Positions 51,065 through 59,977 are shown, counted from the stretch's first letter. The stretch is 64,000 nt of DNA from HGM13006 sp900757695 (GCA_959607825.1 CAUHNW010000015.1:18120-82119); one strand, 5' to 3'. Notes: a model not told the origin generated them from the letters alone. Numbers and translations: made by a program.

Positions 51065-51899
51065 CGCTTCCCACCCCCAGATAAGCGTCAATGACACGCT
51101 GATTGCTCTGTACCTCGGCGGGCGTGCCGGAGGCGATGAGCTTGCCGAAGTCCAGTACATAGATACGGTCGGAGATCTGCATGACCAGATCCATGTGGTG
51201 CTCGATCATAAAGACTGTCAAATCATATTTGTCGCGGATCTCCTTGATAAAGTCTGTAAGCTCCTGAGTCTCCTGCGGGTTCATGCCGGCAGCAGGCTCA
51301 TCCAGCAGCAGCAGTTTGGGATCCGTAGCAAGGGCACGGGCAATCTCCAGACGGCGCTGAATGCCGTAGGGCAGAGAGCCGGCGATCTCGTCCTTCAGGT
51401 GGAGCAGATCCTGCTCTGCCAGAAGGGCTTCTGTTTCCTCCCGCATGCGCTTTTCTTCTTTATAGCTCAGACGGAAGATGGAGGTGAAGACATTGTGCTT
51501 GGCACGCATGTGCTTTGCAATCAGAACGTTGTCAAATACCGTCAGCTGAGAAAACAGCCGAATATTCTGGAAGGTACGGGCAATGCCGAGCTTGGTGATC
51601 TTATCCGGTGTAGGGCTGATGACATGGGTGTACTTTCCTGCATTTTCACCGAAGTACTGCTTCTTCATTTTGCCCTGGGGGTGATTTTCCAGCATGGTCT
51701 TTCCCTGAAAGGAGACGAGGCCATTGGTTGGCTCATAGACGCCGGTGATGCAGTTAAAGGCGGTTGTCTTGCCTGCACCGTTGGGGCCGATCAATGCAAC
51801 GATCTCCCCCTTATTGACATCCAGCGAGAGGTTGTTGACAGCGACAACGCCGCCGAACTGCATGGTAACGTTTTCTACATGAAGGATATTCTCACTCAT
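51057..51899 (-). CDS. livG: Branched-chain amino acid ABC transporter ATPase LivG
   Basis: A 280-residue ATPase. Walker A 'LIGPNGAGKTTAFNCITG' (about 36-53), a LivG-specific extended insert with 'GIARTFQNIRLF', signature 'AGSLPYGIQRRLEIARAL' (the LivG type, with 'LPYG' in place of LSGG) and Walker B 'LLLLDEPAAGMNP'. ATGA overlap with livM indicates coupling. Confidence 0.96.
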   Translation of the reverse strand: MSENILHVENVTMQFGGVVAVNNLSLDVNKGEIVALIGPNGAGKTTAFNCITGVYEPTNGLVSFQGKTMLENHPQGKMKKQYFGENAGKYTHVISPTPDKITKLGIARTFQNIRLFSQLTVFDNVLIAKHMRAKHNVFTSIFRLSYKEEKRMREETEALLAEQDLLHLKDEIAGSLPYGIQRRLEIARALATDPKLLLLDEPAAGMNPQETQELTDFIKEIRDKYDLTVFMIEHHMDLVMQISDRIYVLDFGKLIASGTPAEVQSNQRVIDAYLGVGSDA

Positions 51900-53143
51900 T
51901 TCGCTACCTCCTCTTTCTTGGGTGGTTTTGCACGCTTCTTAAACAGGTCGGGCAGTTCCTTGGTGCCCATGATGCCGCGGCTGAAGAACAACACGATGAT
52001 CATGATGATAACGGAGAACACCACCATACGGAAGCCGTTGCGCAGCAGGGGAACCTTGGCCTGTCCTGTGGCTGCAAAGTAGGCAAGCCAGCCCAGAACT
52101 GCGGCACAGATGCCGCCGCCGACAATAAAGCGGGTACGTTTTTTATCGCCGGGCTTTACAATCTTATAAATCATTCCGGCCAGCAGCAGCGCAAAGATGA
52201 TGGCCATGACTACGATAAATTTGGTGCGGCCGGCAGTGGTGAGAATGGTTTCCTGATCCAGAAAACGGAGCCACCACTCACTGCATGCGATATACAGGAA
52301 CGATGCAATAATAGAACCGGAGATGGAGCCAATGCCGCCGATGACCACGATCAGCAGAATTTCATAGGTCATGGCAGACTTGAAGATAGCGGCCTGCACA
52401 GAGGTCTGATACATGGCCAGCAGAGCGCCGCCGATGCCTGCGAAGAAGGAAGAAATGCAGAAGGAGAGCATCTTGGTGCGGGAAAGGTTGATGCCCATGG
52501 CCTCGGCAGCGATCTCATCCTCCCGAATGGCCTTAAAGGCACGGCCATAGGAAGAGTTGATCAGCAGCAGGATCACGGCAACGCAGAGGCCCACCACCAG
52601 AAAATATGCAATGGTGGAGTGGAATACCGGGAACTTCCGCAGCAGGTTGGAGCCGTTGGTGATGGGGCCCAGCACGTTCCACTGGAAGATGGCGCGGATA
52701 ATCTCCGCAAAGCCCAGCGTTGCAATGGCAAGATAGTCACTCTTGAGCCGGAGTACCGGCAGGCCAATGAGAAATGCAAAGGCAGCGGCCACAAGACCGG
52801 CCAGAATCAGTGCAATGGGAATGGGCAGCGTGAACTGCACCAGACCGCCGTCAAAGTACTGATAGACCGAGGCACGATCTGCCACGGGGATGGTGAAGAT
52901 ACCGTAGGTATAAGCGCCCAGCAGCATGAAGCCTGCCTGCCCCAGAGAGAATAGACCGGTAAAACCGTTGAGCAGGTTCATGGAAACGCCGATCAGCGCA
53001 TAGATGGAGCCCTTTTTCAGCACCATAAACAGCATATCCCAGCTGGAGGGGGCGGCCTGCTCGGCAATGCCGACAAACAGGAAGATCGCAAGGATAATTG
53101 CGGCGGTAATCAGTGTGCCGCGCTTGTTTTCAAGTTTACTCAT
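51896..53143 (-). CDS. livM: Branched-chain amino acid ABC transporter permease LivM
   Basis: A 415-residue permease with about ten hydrophobic segments, longer than typical LivM because of an extra C-terminal extension with two more membrane segments and a Lys/Pro-rich tail (about 330-415). The EAA-like 'YGRAFKAIREDEIAAEAMGIN' in outline (about 200-220) contacts the ATPases. 'GFTGLFSLGQAGFMLLGAY' is the family signature. It pairs with LivH. Confidence 0.94.
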   Translation of the reverse strand: MSKLENKRGTLITAAIILAIFLFVGIAEQAAPSSWDMLFMVLKKGSIYALIGVSMNLLNGFTGLFSLGQAGFMLLGAYTYGIFTIPVADRASVYQYFDGGLVQFTLPIPIALILAGLVAAAFAFLIGLPVLRLKSDYLAIATLGFAEIIRAIFQWNVLGPITNGSNLLRKFPVFHSTIAYFLVVGLCVAVILLLINSSYGRAFKAIREDEIAAEAMGINLSRTKMLSFCISSFFAGIGGALLAMYQTSVQAAIFKSAMTYEILLIVVIGGIGSISGSIIASFLYIACSEWWLRFLDQETILTTAGRTKFIVVMAIIFALLLAGMIYKIVKPGDKKRTRFIVGGGICAAVLGWLAYFAATGQAKVPLLRNGFRMVVFSVIIMIIVLFFSRGIMGTKELPDLFKKRAKPPKKEEVAK

Positions 53144-53151
53144 GGCGCACC

Positions 53152-54066
53152 TTACACTTTCTCGGTGGCCTTCTCACCGAACAGGCCGGTGGGCTTGACC
53201 ACAAGGATGATAATGAGCAGAGCAAAGGTCACAGCATCGGAGAAGGCGGCAAGGCCAAGATTGATGTTGATGCCCGCAACGCCCAGCATAGCTTCCAGAC
53301 CCTTGACGATGTTTTCGCAGATGCCGATGATAAAAGCACCGATCACAGCGCCGGGGATGGAGCCGATGCCGCCGAATACGGCAGCAACGAAGGCCTTCAG
53401 TCCGGGCATAGCGCCGGAGGTATAGGTAACGGCGGTGTAGTTGGTGAAATACAGCACGGAACCGATGGCGGCAAGGAAGGAGCCAATCACAAAGGTGGCG
53501 CTGATGACGGCATTGATGCGGATGCCCATGAGCTGGGCAGTGTCATAATCCTTGGAAACCGCACGCATGGCCATACCAATCTTTGTATGGTTGATGAGCA
53601 TTACCAGAGCGAAAACCAGCGCAATAACAAGGAAGGGAGTGACCAGCGTAACCACCTTGGTGGTGGCGGGGCCGATGTTGACGGAATCGGAGATAAAGGG
53701 AATTGTGGGGTACTGCTGTGCCAGACCACCGGTAATGTACGCAGCCAGATTCTGCAGCAGATAGCTTACACCAATGGCCGAGATCATAATGGACATACGG
53801 GGGGCGGAGCGCAGAGGCTTATAAGCCGCACGCTCAATGGCAAAACCGATGATGACTGTAAGGATCAGCATCAGTGGCATGGAGATGTACAGGGGCAGGG
53901 ACGTGGACAGATAGACCATCATAACACCGGCTACCATGAACACATCACCGTGGGCAAAGTTGATGAGCCGCAGGATACCATATACCATGGTATAGCCGAT
54001 GGCAATCAGTGCATACTGACCGCCGACGGAAATGCCGGACAACAGGTAGGGAAGGACGACACTCAT
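53152..54066 (-). CDS. livH: Branched-chain amino acid ABC transporter permease LivH
   Basis: A 304-residue permease with eight or so membrane helices. 'GISVGGQYALIAIGYTMVYG' (10-29), 'LRLINFAHGDVFMVAGV' (31-47) and the EAA loop 'KIGMAMRAVSKDYDTAQLMG' (about 161-180) are the family hallmarks. AGGAGG precedes the ATG. Eight bases separate it from livM. Confidence 0.96.
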   Translation of the reverse strand: MSVVLPYLLSGISVGGQYALIAIGYTMVYGILRLINFAHGDVFMVAGVMMVYLSTSLPLYISMPLMLILTVIIGFAIERAAYKPLRSAPRMSIMISAIGVSYLLQNLAAYITGGLAQQYPTIPFISDSVNIGPATTKVVTLVTPFLVIALVFALVMLINHTKIGMAMRAVSKDYDTAQLMGIRINAVISATFVIGSFLAAIGSVLYFTNYTAVTYTSGAMPGLKAFVAAVFGGIGSIPGAVIGAFIIGICENIVKGLEAMLGVAGININLGLAAFSDAVTFALLIIILVVKPTGLFGEKATEKV

Positions 54067-54095
54067 GGATAAACCTCCTAATAGATAGATTTGAG

Positions 54096-54214
54096 CTGTC
54101 TCGAAAGAGACCGGCCGGAGCAGGGGTTCCTTTCGAGGCAGCCCAAACAGCGTGGTAAGGAATGCCTTTCACGGGTGAGCCGGAGACCCCGCAGGGCCTC
54201 CGGTAAAATCCGTG
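54096..54214 (-). promoter_or_regulatory. Two hairpins between livK and livH
   Basis: CTGTCTCGAAAG/CTTTCGAGGCAG (54096-54141) and CACGG with CCGGAG inner stem (54170-54214) fold between the binding-protein and permease genes. No U-run follows either, which favours mRNA stabilisation of the livK part or partial read-through over full termination. Confidence 0.65.
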
Positions 54215-54224
54215 AAGTTAAGAA

Positions 54225-55475
54225 TTACTCTACGCCCTGCTCACGAACGAGTTCCCAAGCGGCGGTCTCGGTATTGCACTTCTTGATGAAGGCGGAAGAG
54301 CGGTTTGCATCGCCGTTCTCGCCGAAGGTGATGGTCCCGGTTACGCCAGTGTAGGAGACGTTGGGAAGCGCTTCTTTGACCTTCTCGGAATCGGTGGTGC
54401 CAGCGGCCTTCAGAGCTTCCAGTGCAGTGAAGTATGCGTCATAGCCCATAGCGGAAACAGCAGCCAGCTGATCATTGCCGCCGTTGTTGGCAAGAGCGGT
54501 GGAATCAGAGTTGATGTAATCCTTGATGCCCTGATCGAACTCGGGGCTGCCGCCCTCCTGATAGAAGGTGGTAACGTAGATGTTCATGTTAGTGCCCTTT
54601 GCAGCCTCGGCAACCACGTTAGAGTCCCAAGTGTCGCTGGCCAGCATGGGGATATCAAGCCCCTGAGCCTGTGCCTGCTTGATGATGTTGGCAGCAGCCT
54701 CAATGGAAACAGGTGCGAAGAAGACATCGCAGCCCTGACTCTTGGCGTTGGTAACATAGGAGGTGAAGTCGGAGTTGCCGTCGGGGAAGGCCTCCTCTAC
54801 GACCTCGCCGCCCAGCTTGGTGAAAGCTTCTTTAAAGTAGTTGCAGACACCGGCAGAATAGTCATCACCCTGCTTGGACAGGCAGTAGGCCTTCTTAGCG
54901 GACAGATCGCCGTAAGCGAAGTTTGCAAGGACAGTGCCCTGGAAGGGATCCAAGAAGCAGATACGGAAGTAATAGTCATTGCCTTCTGTGACCTGCGGGT
55001 TGGTGCAGGTTACGCCAATGGCAGGGACCTTGCCGTTCTTGAATACGTCGCCAGCGGCAATGGCTACTGCGGAGCCATAGGAACCCAATACCACGGAAAC
55101 GCCGTCGGAAACCAGCTGCTGCGCAGCAGAGGGCCCCTTATCGGTGGAGGACTGGTTATCTACGATGTCCAGCTGAACCGTATAGGTTTCGCCACCGATC
55201 TCGACGGTGGGCTGAACCTTATTTGCGTACTGAATGCCCAGTGCCTCCTGCTTACCGCCGGCACCGTTGTCGCCGGAAGCGGGCTCATAAACGCCGATTT
55301 TAACAACCTTGCCGTCAGTTGCGGCGGCAGTGGAAGCAGCAGCTTCGCCGGAAGCGGCAGCTGCATTGGAGGCGGCAGCCGCACTGGAGGCAGCAGAATC
55401 GCCGCATCCTGCAAATGCACAGGTCATCATGGCGGCGGACAGCACAGCGGCCAGTGCTCTCTTGGTGAATTTCAT
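54225..55475 (-). CDS. livK: Branched-chain amino acid ABC transporter substrate-binding lipoprotein
   Basis: A 416-residue periplasmic-binding-type lipoprotein (Peripla_BP_6). Lipobox 'FAGC' is near residue 24, followed by an Ala/Ser-rich linker. 'KIGVYEPASGDNGAGGKQE' opens the first lobe; 'VVLGSYGSAVAIAAGDVF' and 'YYFRICFLDPFQG' line the cleft. The second ATG is chosen because the AAGGAG site is 10 bases from it but only one base from the ATG nine bases upstream. It is the first gene of livKHMGF. Ligand may be branched-chain amino acids or another small amide or amino acid. Confidence 0.93.
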   Translation of the reverse strand: MKFTKRALAAVLSAAMMTCAFAGCGDSAASSAAAASNAAAASGEAAASTAAATDGKVVKIGVYEPASGDNGAGGKQEALGIQYANKVQPTVEIGGETYTVQLDIVDNQSSTDKGPSAAQQLVSDGVSVVLGSYGSAVAIAAGDVFKNGKVPAIGVTCTNPQVTEGNDYYFRICFLDPFQGTVLANFAYGDLSAKKAYCLSKQGDDYSAGVCNYFKEAFTKLGGEVVEEAFPDGNSDFTSYVTNAKSQGCDVFFAPVSIEAAANIIKQAQAQGLDIPMLASDTWDSNVVAEAAKGTNMNIYVTTFYQEGGSPEFDQGIKDYINSDSTALANNGGNDQLAAVSAMGYDAYFTALEALKAAGTTDSEKVKEALPNVSYTGVTGTITFGENGDANRSSAFIKKCNTETAAWELVREQGVE

Positions 55476-55544
55476 GTTCTTCATACTCCTTGTCGCTTCA
55501 AATTTTCATCACGGTAATCAAATGATGAATCAAAGGATGTAGAC

Positions 55545-55574
55545 ATTATACAGCAACAAACTTGCAAAAATCAA
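55545..55574 (-). promoter_or_regulatory. Probable promoter of the liv operon
   Basis: On the minus strand TTGATT and TATAAT are separated by 18 bases, about 70 bases before livK. Confidence 0.65.
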
Positions 55575-55673
55575 CTGATTTTTTTGGAGAAATCCCGGCT
55601 TTTTTGAAGTTTAATGAATTTGTTGCGTCAAATTCCTGCATGTTTGCCAATGGAGAACAAATGATAAAACAAA

Positions 55674-55692
55674 TGTCCACACACCGTGGACA
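55674..55692. promoter_or_regulatory. Palindromic operator-like site
   Basis: TGTCCAC-ACACC-GTGGACA is a perfect 7+5+7 dyad in the 400-base gap between the divergent livK and sdaAB genes. It could bind a regulator of either operon. The rest of the gap holds the liv promoter and no gene that I can support. Confidence 0.45.
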
Positions 55693-55878
55693 GAGCGAAG
55701 GCGGTGAATATTTCCTGCAAAATTTTGTGAAAAACGCTGAACGATTGATAGAGGGAAACTATGGAATGAATTCTGCAAAAGCTTTTCACAAGACTGCGGG
55801 AACGGATGGAGGCAGGGGCTTTGCTTTTTCCTTCCGGTTATGATAGAATCCAGAGGAACAAAGCAAGGAGGAGTCGGA

Positions 55879-56541
55879 TTGAATTTATTTGACATCATTG
55901 GGCCGGTCATGGTGGGACCGTCCAGCTCACATACGGCGGGGGCGGTCAAGATCGGTTATGTGGCAAGAAAGCTCCTGCGGGAGCCGGTGGCCAGTGCGGA
56001 GATCCTGCTATACGGCTCGTTTTTGGCTACAGGCAAGGGACACGGTACCCAAAAGGCCCTAGTGGCGGGGCTGATGGGGATGCATCCCGATGACAGCCGG
56101 ATCCCGGACAGCCTGACCCTGGCACAGGAGGCCGGAATGAAGCTGAGGTTCGGTGCTGCGGAGCTTCGGGACGGTCATCCCAATTCGGCAATGCTGCGGC
56201 TCACCGGCGTCAATGGCCGGCAGCTGGAAGTGGTGGGGGAATCCATCGGCGGCGGAAGGATCAACATCGCCAGCATTGACGGCCTTTCTGCAAATTTCTC
56301 CGGAGATCTTCCGACACTGATCGTGCACAATCAGGATCAGCCCGGCCATGTGGCGCAGGTGACCACGATGCTGTTCCATGAAAATGTGAATATCGCCACC
56401 CTGCAGCTCTACCGCAGCAGCCGGGGCAGACGGGCGGTGATGGTGGTGGAGTGCGACCAGGAGGTGCCGGCGGAGGCACTGCAATGGCTCCGGCATCTGG
56501 AAGGCATTGAAAAAGTCACATATTATAGTTTGGAGGGGTGA
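55879..56541 (+). CDS. sdaAB: L-serine dehydratase, beta subunit
   Basis: A 220-residue subunit of the two-component iron-sulfur serine dehydratase, which deaminates serine to pyruvate and ammonia. It shows 'GPVMVGPSSSHTAGAVKIG' (about 9-27), which holds the substrate, and a C-terminal ACT domain ('LIVHNQDQPGHVAQVTTML', about 148-166). The TTG start is chosen because AAGGAGG lies 6 bases ahead and the homologous N-terminus 'LNLFDIIGPV' begins there. It overlaps the alpha-subunit region and forms an operon with it; serine arriving via SstT would feed this enzyme. Confidence 0.95.
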   Translation: MNLFDIIGPVMVGPSSSHTAGAVKIGYVARKLLREPVASAEILLYGSFLATGKGHGTQKALVAGLMGMHPDDSRIPDSLTLAQEAGMKLRFGAAELRDGHPNSAMLRLTGVNGRQLEVVGESIGGGRINIASIDGLSANFSGDLPTLIVHNQDQPGHVAQVTTMLFHENVNIATLQLYRSSRGRRAVMVVECDQEVPAEALQWLRHLEGIEKVTYYSLEG

Positions 56542-56543
56542 AT

Positions 56544-57416
56544 ATGGGATTTGCACAGCTGACGGAGATCACAACACGGTGTGAAAAGGAGAATCTGCGA
56601 TTCTGGCAGGTGATCCGGACGGAGGATTGCCGGGAGCGGGACGTAACGCCGGAACGCTCCTTTGAGGATATGAGGGAAATGTACCGGGCCATGCAGGCGG
56701 CGGATCGGGACTACGACCCCAAGCTTCGGTCTGCCAGCGGTATGGCTGGGGGAGACGGAGAAAAATTTGCGGCCTATCGGCAGCGGGAAAATCGGCTTTT
56801 GGGCGATTATCTGACAGAGGTCATGGAGCGGGCGCTGAAAATGGCGGAGTCCAATGCCTGCATGAAGCGAATTGTAGCTGCGCCAACGGCGGGCTCCTGC
56901 GGGGTGATCCCGGCGGTGCTTCTGAGCTATGCATCCTGCCGGAAGGCGGAGGAGGACCGGCTGGTGGAGGCTCTGTATGTGGCGGCAGGCATTGGCGAGG
57001 TGATCGCCGAGAGTGCCAGCATCGCCGGAGCGGAAGGCGGCTGTCAGGCGGAAATCGGGTCCGCCAGCGCCATGGCGGCGGGGGCGCTGGCCTATCTGGA
57101 TGGCGGGACGGAAGAGACCATTGTCCATGCGGCGGCCTTGGCCATGAAGAGCCTGCTGGGGCTGACCTGCGACCCGGTGGCTGGACTGGTGGAGGTGCCT
57201 TGCATCAAGCGGAATGCCTCCGGTGCGGTGAATGCCGTGGTGGCGTCTCAAATGGCGCTGGCAGGGATCCGCAGCGCCATTCCGCCGGATGAGGTGATCG
57301 ACTCCATGCGGCGAATCGGCCACCTGCTCCCCGCCTGTCTCAGAGAGACAGGGCAGGAAGGGCTTGCGGTGACACCAACAGGACTTCGGATCCAAAAACA
57401 AATGAGAGAAGCATAG
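56544..57416 (+). CDS. sdaAA: L-serine dehydratase, alpha subunit
   Basis: A 290-residue catalytic subunit. Three cysteines likely to ligate the oxygen-labile [4Fe-4S] cluster are in 'AEGGCQAEIGSASAM', 'LGLTCDPVAG' and 'VPCIKRNASG'. 'RIVAAPTAGSCGVIP' (about 111-125) is another family stretch. The ATG is preferred over a GTG six bases earlier because GGAGGGG stands at normal distance. It ends the operon just before a terminator. Such enzymes are typical of anaerobic Firmicutes. Confidence 0.95.
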   Translation: MGFAQLTEITTRCEKENLRFWQVIRTEDCRERDVTPERSFEDMREMYRAMQAADRDYDPKLRSASGMAGGDGEKFAAYRQRENRLLGDYLTEVMERALKMAESNACMKRIVAAPTAGSCGVIPAVLLSYASCRKAEEDRLVEALYVAAGIGEVIAESASIAGAEGGCQAEIGSASAMAAGALAYLDGGTEETIVHAAALAMKSLLGLTCDPVAGLVEVPCIKRNASGAVNAVVASQMALAGIRSAIPPDEVIDSMRRIGHLLPACLRETGQEGLAVTPTGLRIQKQMREA

Positions 57417-57424
57417 CATACAAA

Positions 57425-57460
57425 TCCCCGGCAGTGCCTGGTTTTGGACACTGCCGGGGA
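57425..57460. terminator. Bidirectional terminator
   Basis: TCCCCGGCAGTG pairs perfectly with CACTGCCGGGGA around a 12-base loop. T-rich tails are modest on both strands. It separates sdaAA from the converging CMD-cupin gene. Confidence 0.85.
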
Positions 57461-57485
57461 CACATTATAAATAGGAAGGAAAAGC

Positions 57486-58228
57486 TCAGTCTTCCAGCTG
57501 GGCGTATGCCTCGTCTGTGACTGGCTCCAGCCATTCATTAGAGGTATTCTCGCCGGGAACCTCTACGGCCAAGTGGCTGAACCAGCTGCCCTTCTTGGCG
57601 CCGTGCCAATGCTTTACCTCAGCGGGGATCGTTACGACATTGCCGGGCTTCAGGCTCTGGGCAGGCTTGCCTGCCTCCTGATACCAGCCCTCGCCGTCTA
57701 CACAGATCAGCAACTGACCGCCGCCCTTGGAGGCGTGGTGGACATGCCAGTTGTTCCGGCAGCCGGGTTCAAAGGTGACGTTGGCAATGAAAACGGTCTT
57801 TGCGGAATCCGTCAGCGGATTGAGATAGCTTTTGCCGATGAAATACTTGGCGTAGCCTGTGTTCTCCTGACCAAGACCGAAGAAGCCACCATGCTCCTCC
57901 GCCTCGCTGACATCGGCGTAGACATCCTTTGCCATTCTGAAAGCCGCCCATGCGTTGGGCCAGCCTGCGTAAAAGGCAATGTGGGTCAAAATCTCGGCCA
58001 TCTCCGTCTTGGTGACGCCGTTATTTTTGCGCTCTGGAGATGGTATTGAAGAGAACTGTCGACAATGCCCTTGCCGATCAATGCGGAAATGGTGACAATG
58101 GAGCGGAGCTTCAAAGAGAGCTTGTCCTCTCGGGACCATACCTCACCGAAGAGAACATCGTCATTGAGCTGGGCGAATTTGGGAGCAAACTCCCCAAGTG
58201 CATCTCGGCCTGCGGTCTGCTTTACCAT
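57486..58228 (-). pseudogene. Carboxymuconolactone-decarboxylase/cupin fusion gene, frameshifted
   Basis: Two overlapping frames make one protein. The upstream part (from 58228) gives a CMD start, 'QTAGRDALGEFAPKFAQLND' through 'TISALIGKGIVDSSLQYHLQ'; the downstream part continues the CMD domain with 'NNGVTKTEMAEILTHIAFY' and then a C-terminal cupin ('NNWHVHHASKGGGQLLICVD', 'PAEVKHWHGAKKGSWFSHL' with metal-type His residues). The frames join at 58024-58028, where a run of five A on the coding strand appears to lack one base. It is either a recent frameshift or a homopolymer read error. Family members are small peroxidase/decarboxylase-like proteins often next to flavodoxin and LysR genes. Confidence 0.85.
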
Positions 58229-58240
58229 AATTGATTCCTC

Positions 58241-58650
58241 CTATATAGTTTTATGTTGTGAATGGGATGCGGATGGAGCATGCAGCGATTGCGTCAGCCA
58301 GCGGTGAACTTGCGGAGACGACTGGGATGCATGTGTGCCGGAAATAGCCAGGGCGGGTGCAATCAGGGCCTTTGGACACAGCCTCTGAATGTCGGAAAGA
58401 CTTCGGCCAAGGCCGCTGCCTTCGTGGGTGCAGAAGGGATGGATGGTCTTGCCGGAAAAATCAAAGTGCTGAAGGAATGTAAAAACCGGCATGGGCATGG
58501 TTCCCCAATAGTTTGGAAAGCCCAAGTAGATATCATCGTAGGATGCGATAGAATCCGGATAGGACTTTAATTCTGGCCGGGCATCCCGGCGCTGATCGTT
58601 TTGCGCTTCCTCAATGCAGAAATTGTAATCATTTGCGTAGGGGCGCAGAA
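58241..58650 (-). pseudogene. 5'-truncated flavodoxin
   Basis: The frame reads clear flavodoxin text, 'YANDYNFCIEEAQNDQRRDA' then 'YDDIYLGFPNYWGTMPMPVF' and 'HPFCTHEGSGLGRSLSDI', covering residues from about 55 to the end of a normal 160-residue flavodoxin. The first strand and the FMN phosphate-binding loop are missing; upstream of about 58650 the frame continues only as the complement of another gene's coding strand. The protein cannot bind FMN normally. It is followed by the frameshifted CMD-cupin gene in the same direction. Confidence 0.8.
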
Positions 58651-59014
58651 AAAAAGACTGACGATCGCTGATCTGTATGGTCAGACCATAATGATGGTGA
58701 AGCGGGGGGATTCCCGTGTGGTGGATGCGATTCGGGCCGAAATACAACGGCATCCGGAAATTCGGATCGAGGATACCACGCAATTTTACGATATCGAGGT
58801 GTTTAATCGCTGCGAGGCCGGCCAATCGGTGATGCTGACCATAGAGTGCTGGAGGGATGTTCATCCGGCGCTGGTGACAATTCCGGTGGAATGGGATTAT
58901 CCAATCCCCTATGGACTGCTCTATGCCATGGAGCCGTCAGCAGAGGTGCTGCGATTGCTGGAGACGGTCAAAGAACTCAGACGGATGGAGGATTCGGGCG
59001 AAGAAGGTGGTTGA
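58650..59014 (+). pseudogene. 5'-truncated LysR-family regulator
   Basis: The frame encodes only the end of a LysR effector-binding domain: 'RLTIADLYGQTIMMVKRGDS', 'FNRCEAGQSVMLTIECWRD' and 'HPALVTIPVEWDYPIPYGLL'. The HTH domain and about the first 170 residues are missing. A start at 58601 exists but codes unrelated residues that are antisense to the flavodoxin remnant. The LysR and flavodoxin remnants meet head to head, so one deletion probably removed both 5' ends and the shared promoter. Confidence 0.8.
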
Positions 59015-59067
59015 TTTTTTCGATGAATGGTAGTATAATCGGTATATGCCGGAAATAAGGAGGCGAG

Positions 59068-59835
59068 ATGATGCCAAGACCGCAGCGATGCCGTAGAATT
59101 TGCGAGATGCCGCAGGTGGATTGCTTTAGTCCGGAAGCAGGGCGGGAGGATGATCCAATTCTGCTGACGCTGGATGAATATGAGGTAATCCGATTGGTGG
59201 ATTTGGAAGGAAAGAACCATGGGCAATGTGCGGCACAGATGGATATTTCGCGCTCCACAGTGCAGGAAATCTATGAAGGTGCACGGCACAAGATTGCGGC
59301 TTGTCTGGTTTATGGCAAGCGGCTGGTGATTACCGGCGGTAACTATCGAGTTTGTGGAGGACGGGAGCATGCCTCGTGCGGGCGTTGCTGCCGATGCCTG
59401 CCGGAGCAAGTACAAAAGGACAAACTGGAAGGAGCACCGATTATGAAAATTGCAGTGACTTATGAGAATGGCCAGATTTTTCAACATTTTGGCCATACAG
59501 AACAGTTTAAGATTTATGAGGTAGCAGACGGAAGCGTGATTCGCACGGAAGTGGTGGGAACAGAGGGCAGCGGCCATGGGGCATTGGCGGGATTCTTGAT
59601 GCAGCGGGGAGTGGATACCCTGATCTGCGGCGGAATTGGCGGCGGCGCGAAGATTGCACTGGCCAATGCGGGCATCAGACTCTATGGCGGCGCCAAAGGC
59701 GAGGCGGATGCAGCGGTTCAGGCGCTTTTGTCCGGAAATCTGGACTATGATCCCGATGTCCATTGCAGCCATCATGACCACGCCCAGAATGAAGGCGGTC
59801 ACAGCTGCGGCGGTCATGGCGGACAAAATATGTAA
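59068..59835 (+). CDS. DUF134 and NifX/NifB-type (FeMo-cofactor) domain fusion
   Basis: A 255-residue protein. Residues 1-95 are a DUF134 helix-turn-helix-like domain ('MPRPQRCRRICEMPQVDCF', 'LTLDEYEVIRLVDLEGKN', 'AAQMDISRSTVQEIYEGAR'). A Cys-rich stretch 'CGRCCRCLP' near 104-112 precedes a dinitrogenase iron-molybdenum cofactor domain (about 124-225, 'MKIAVTYENGQIFQHFGHTE', 'VDTLICGGIGGGAKIAL'). The C-terminus is His/Cys/Gly-rich ('CSHHDHAQNEGGHSCGGHGG'), suited to metal. AAGGAGG precedes the ATG. No nitrogenase genes are nearby; such proteins are common in anaerobes and probably handle or sense Fe-S or metal clusters. Confidence 0.85.
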   Translation: MMPRPQRCRRICEMPQVDCFSPEAGREDDPILLTLDEYEVIRLVDLEGKNHGQCAAQMDISRSTVQEIYEGARHKIAACLVYGKRLVITGGNYRVCGGREHASCGRCCRCLPEQVQKDKLEGAPIMKIAVTYENGQIFQHFGHTEQFKIYEVADGSVIRTEVVGTEGSGHGALAGFLMQRGVDTLICGGIGGGAKIALANAGIRLYGGAKGEADAAVQALLSGNLDYDPDVHCSHHDHAQNEGGHSCGGHGGQNM

Positions 59836-59896
59836 CGGTTTCATGGAATCAATGCGAATGCTATCGTACAAAATAGATGGAAATTTGGATAAAAGA

Positions 59897-59929
59897 AATG
59901 GCGCAGATGCATTCTGCGCCATTTTTTTG
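59897..59929 (+). terminator. Terminator of the DUF134-NifX gene
   Basis: AAATGGCGCAGA pairs perfectly with TCTGCGCCATTT around a 5-base loop, continuing into a T run. Confidence 0.93.
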
Positions 59930-59977
59930 ACTTTGGAAGGCGTGCTGAACTGCTGTCAGTGCCAAACAGAGACCATC

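Noticed and set aside
55562..55843. 93-codon frame in the liv/sda gap
   Set aside because: No ribosome site, no known motif, and it overlaps the liv promoter and a dyad.
58650..58864. Upstream extension of the flavodoxin frame
   Set aside because: Those codons are the complement of the LysR remnant and show no flavodoxin features.
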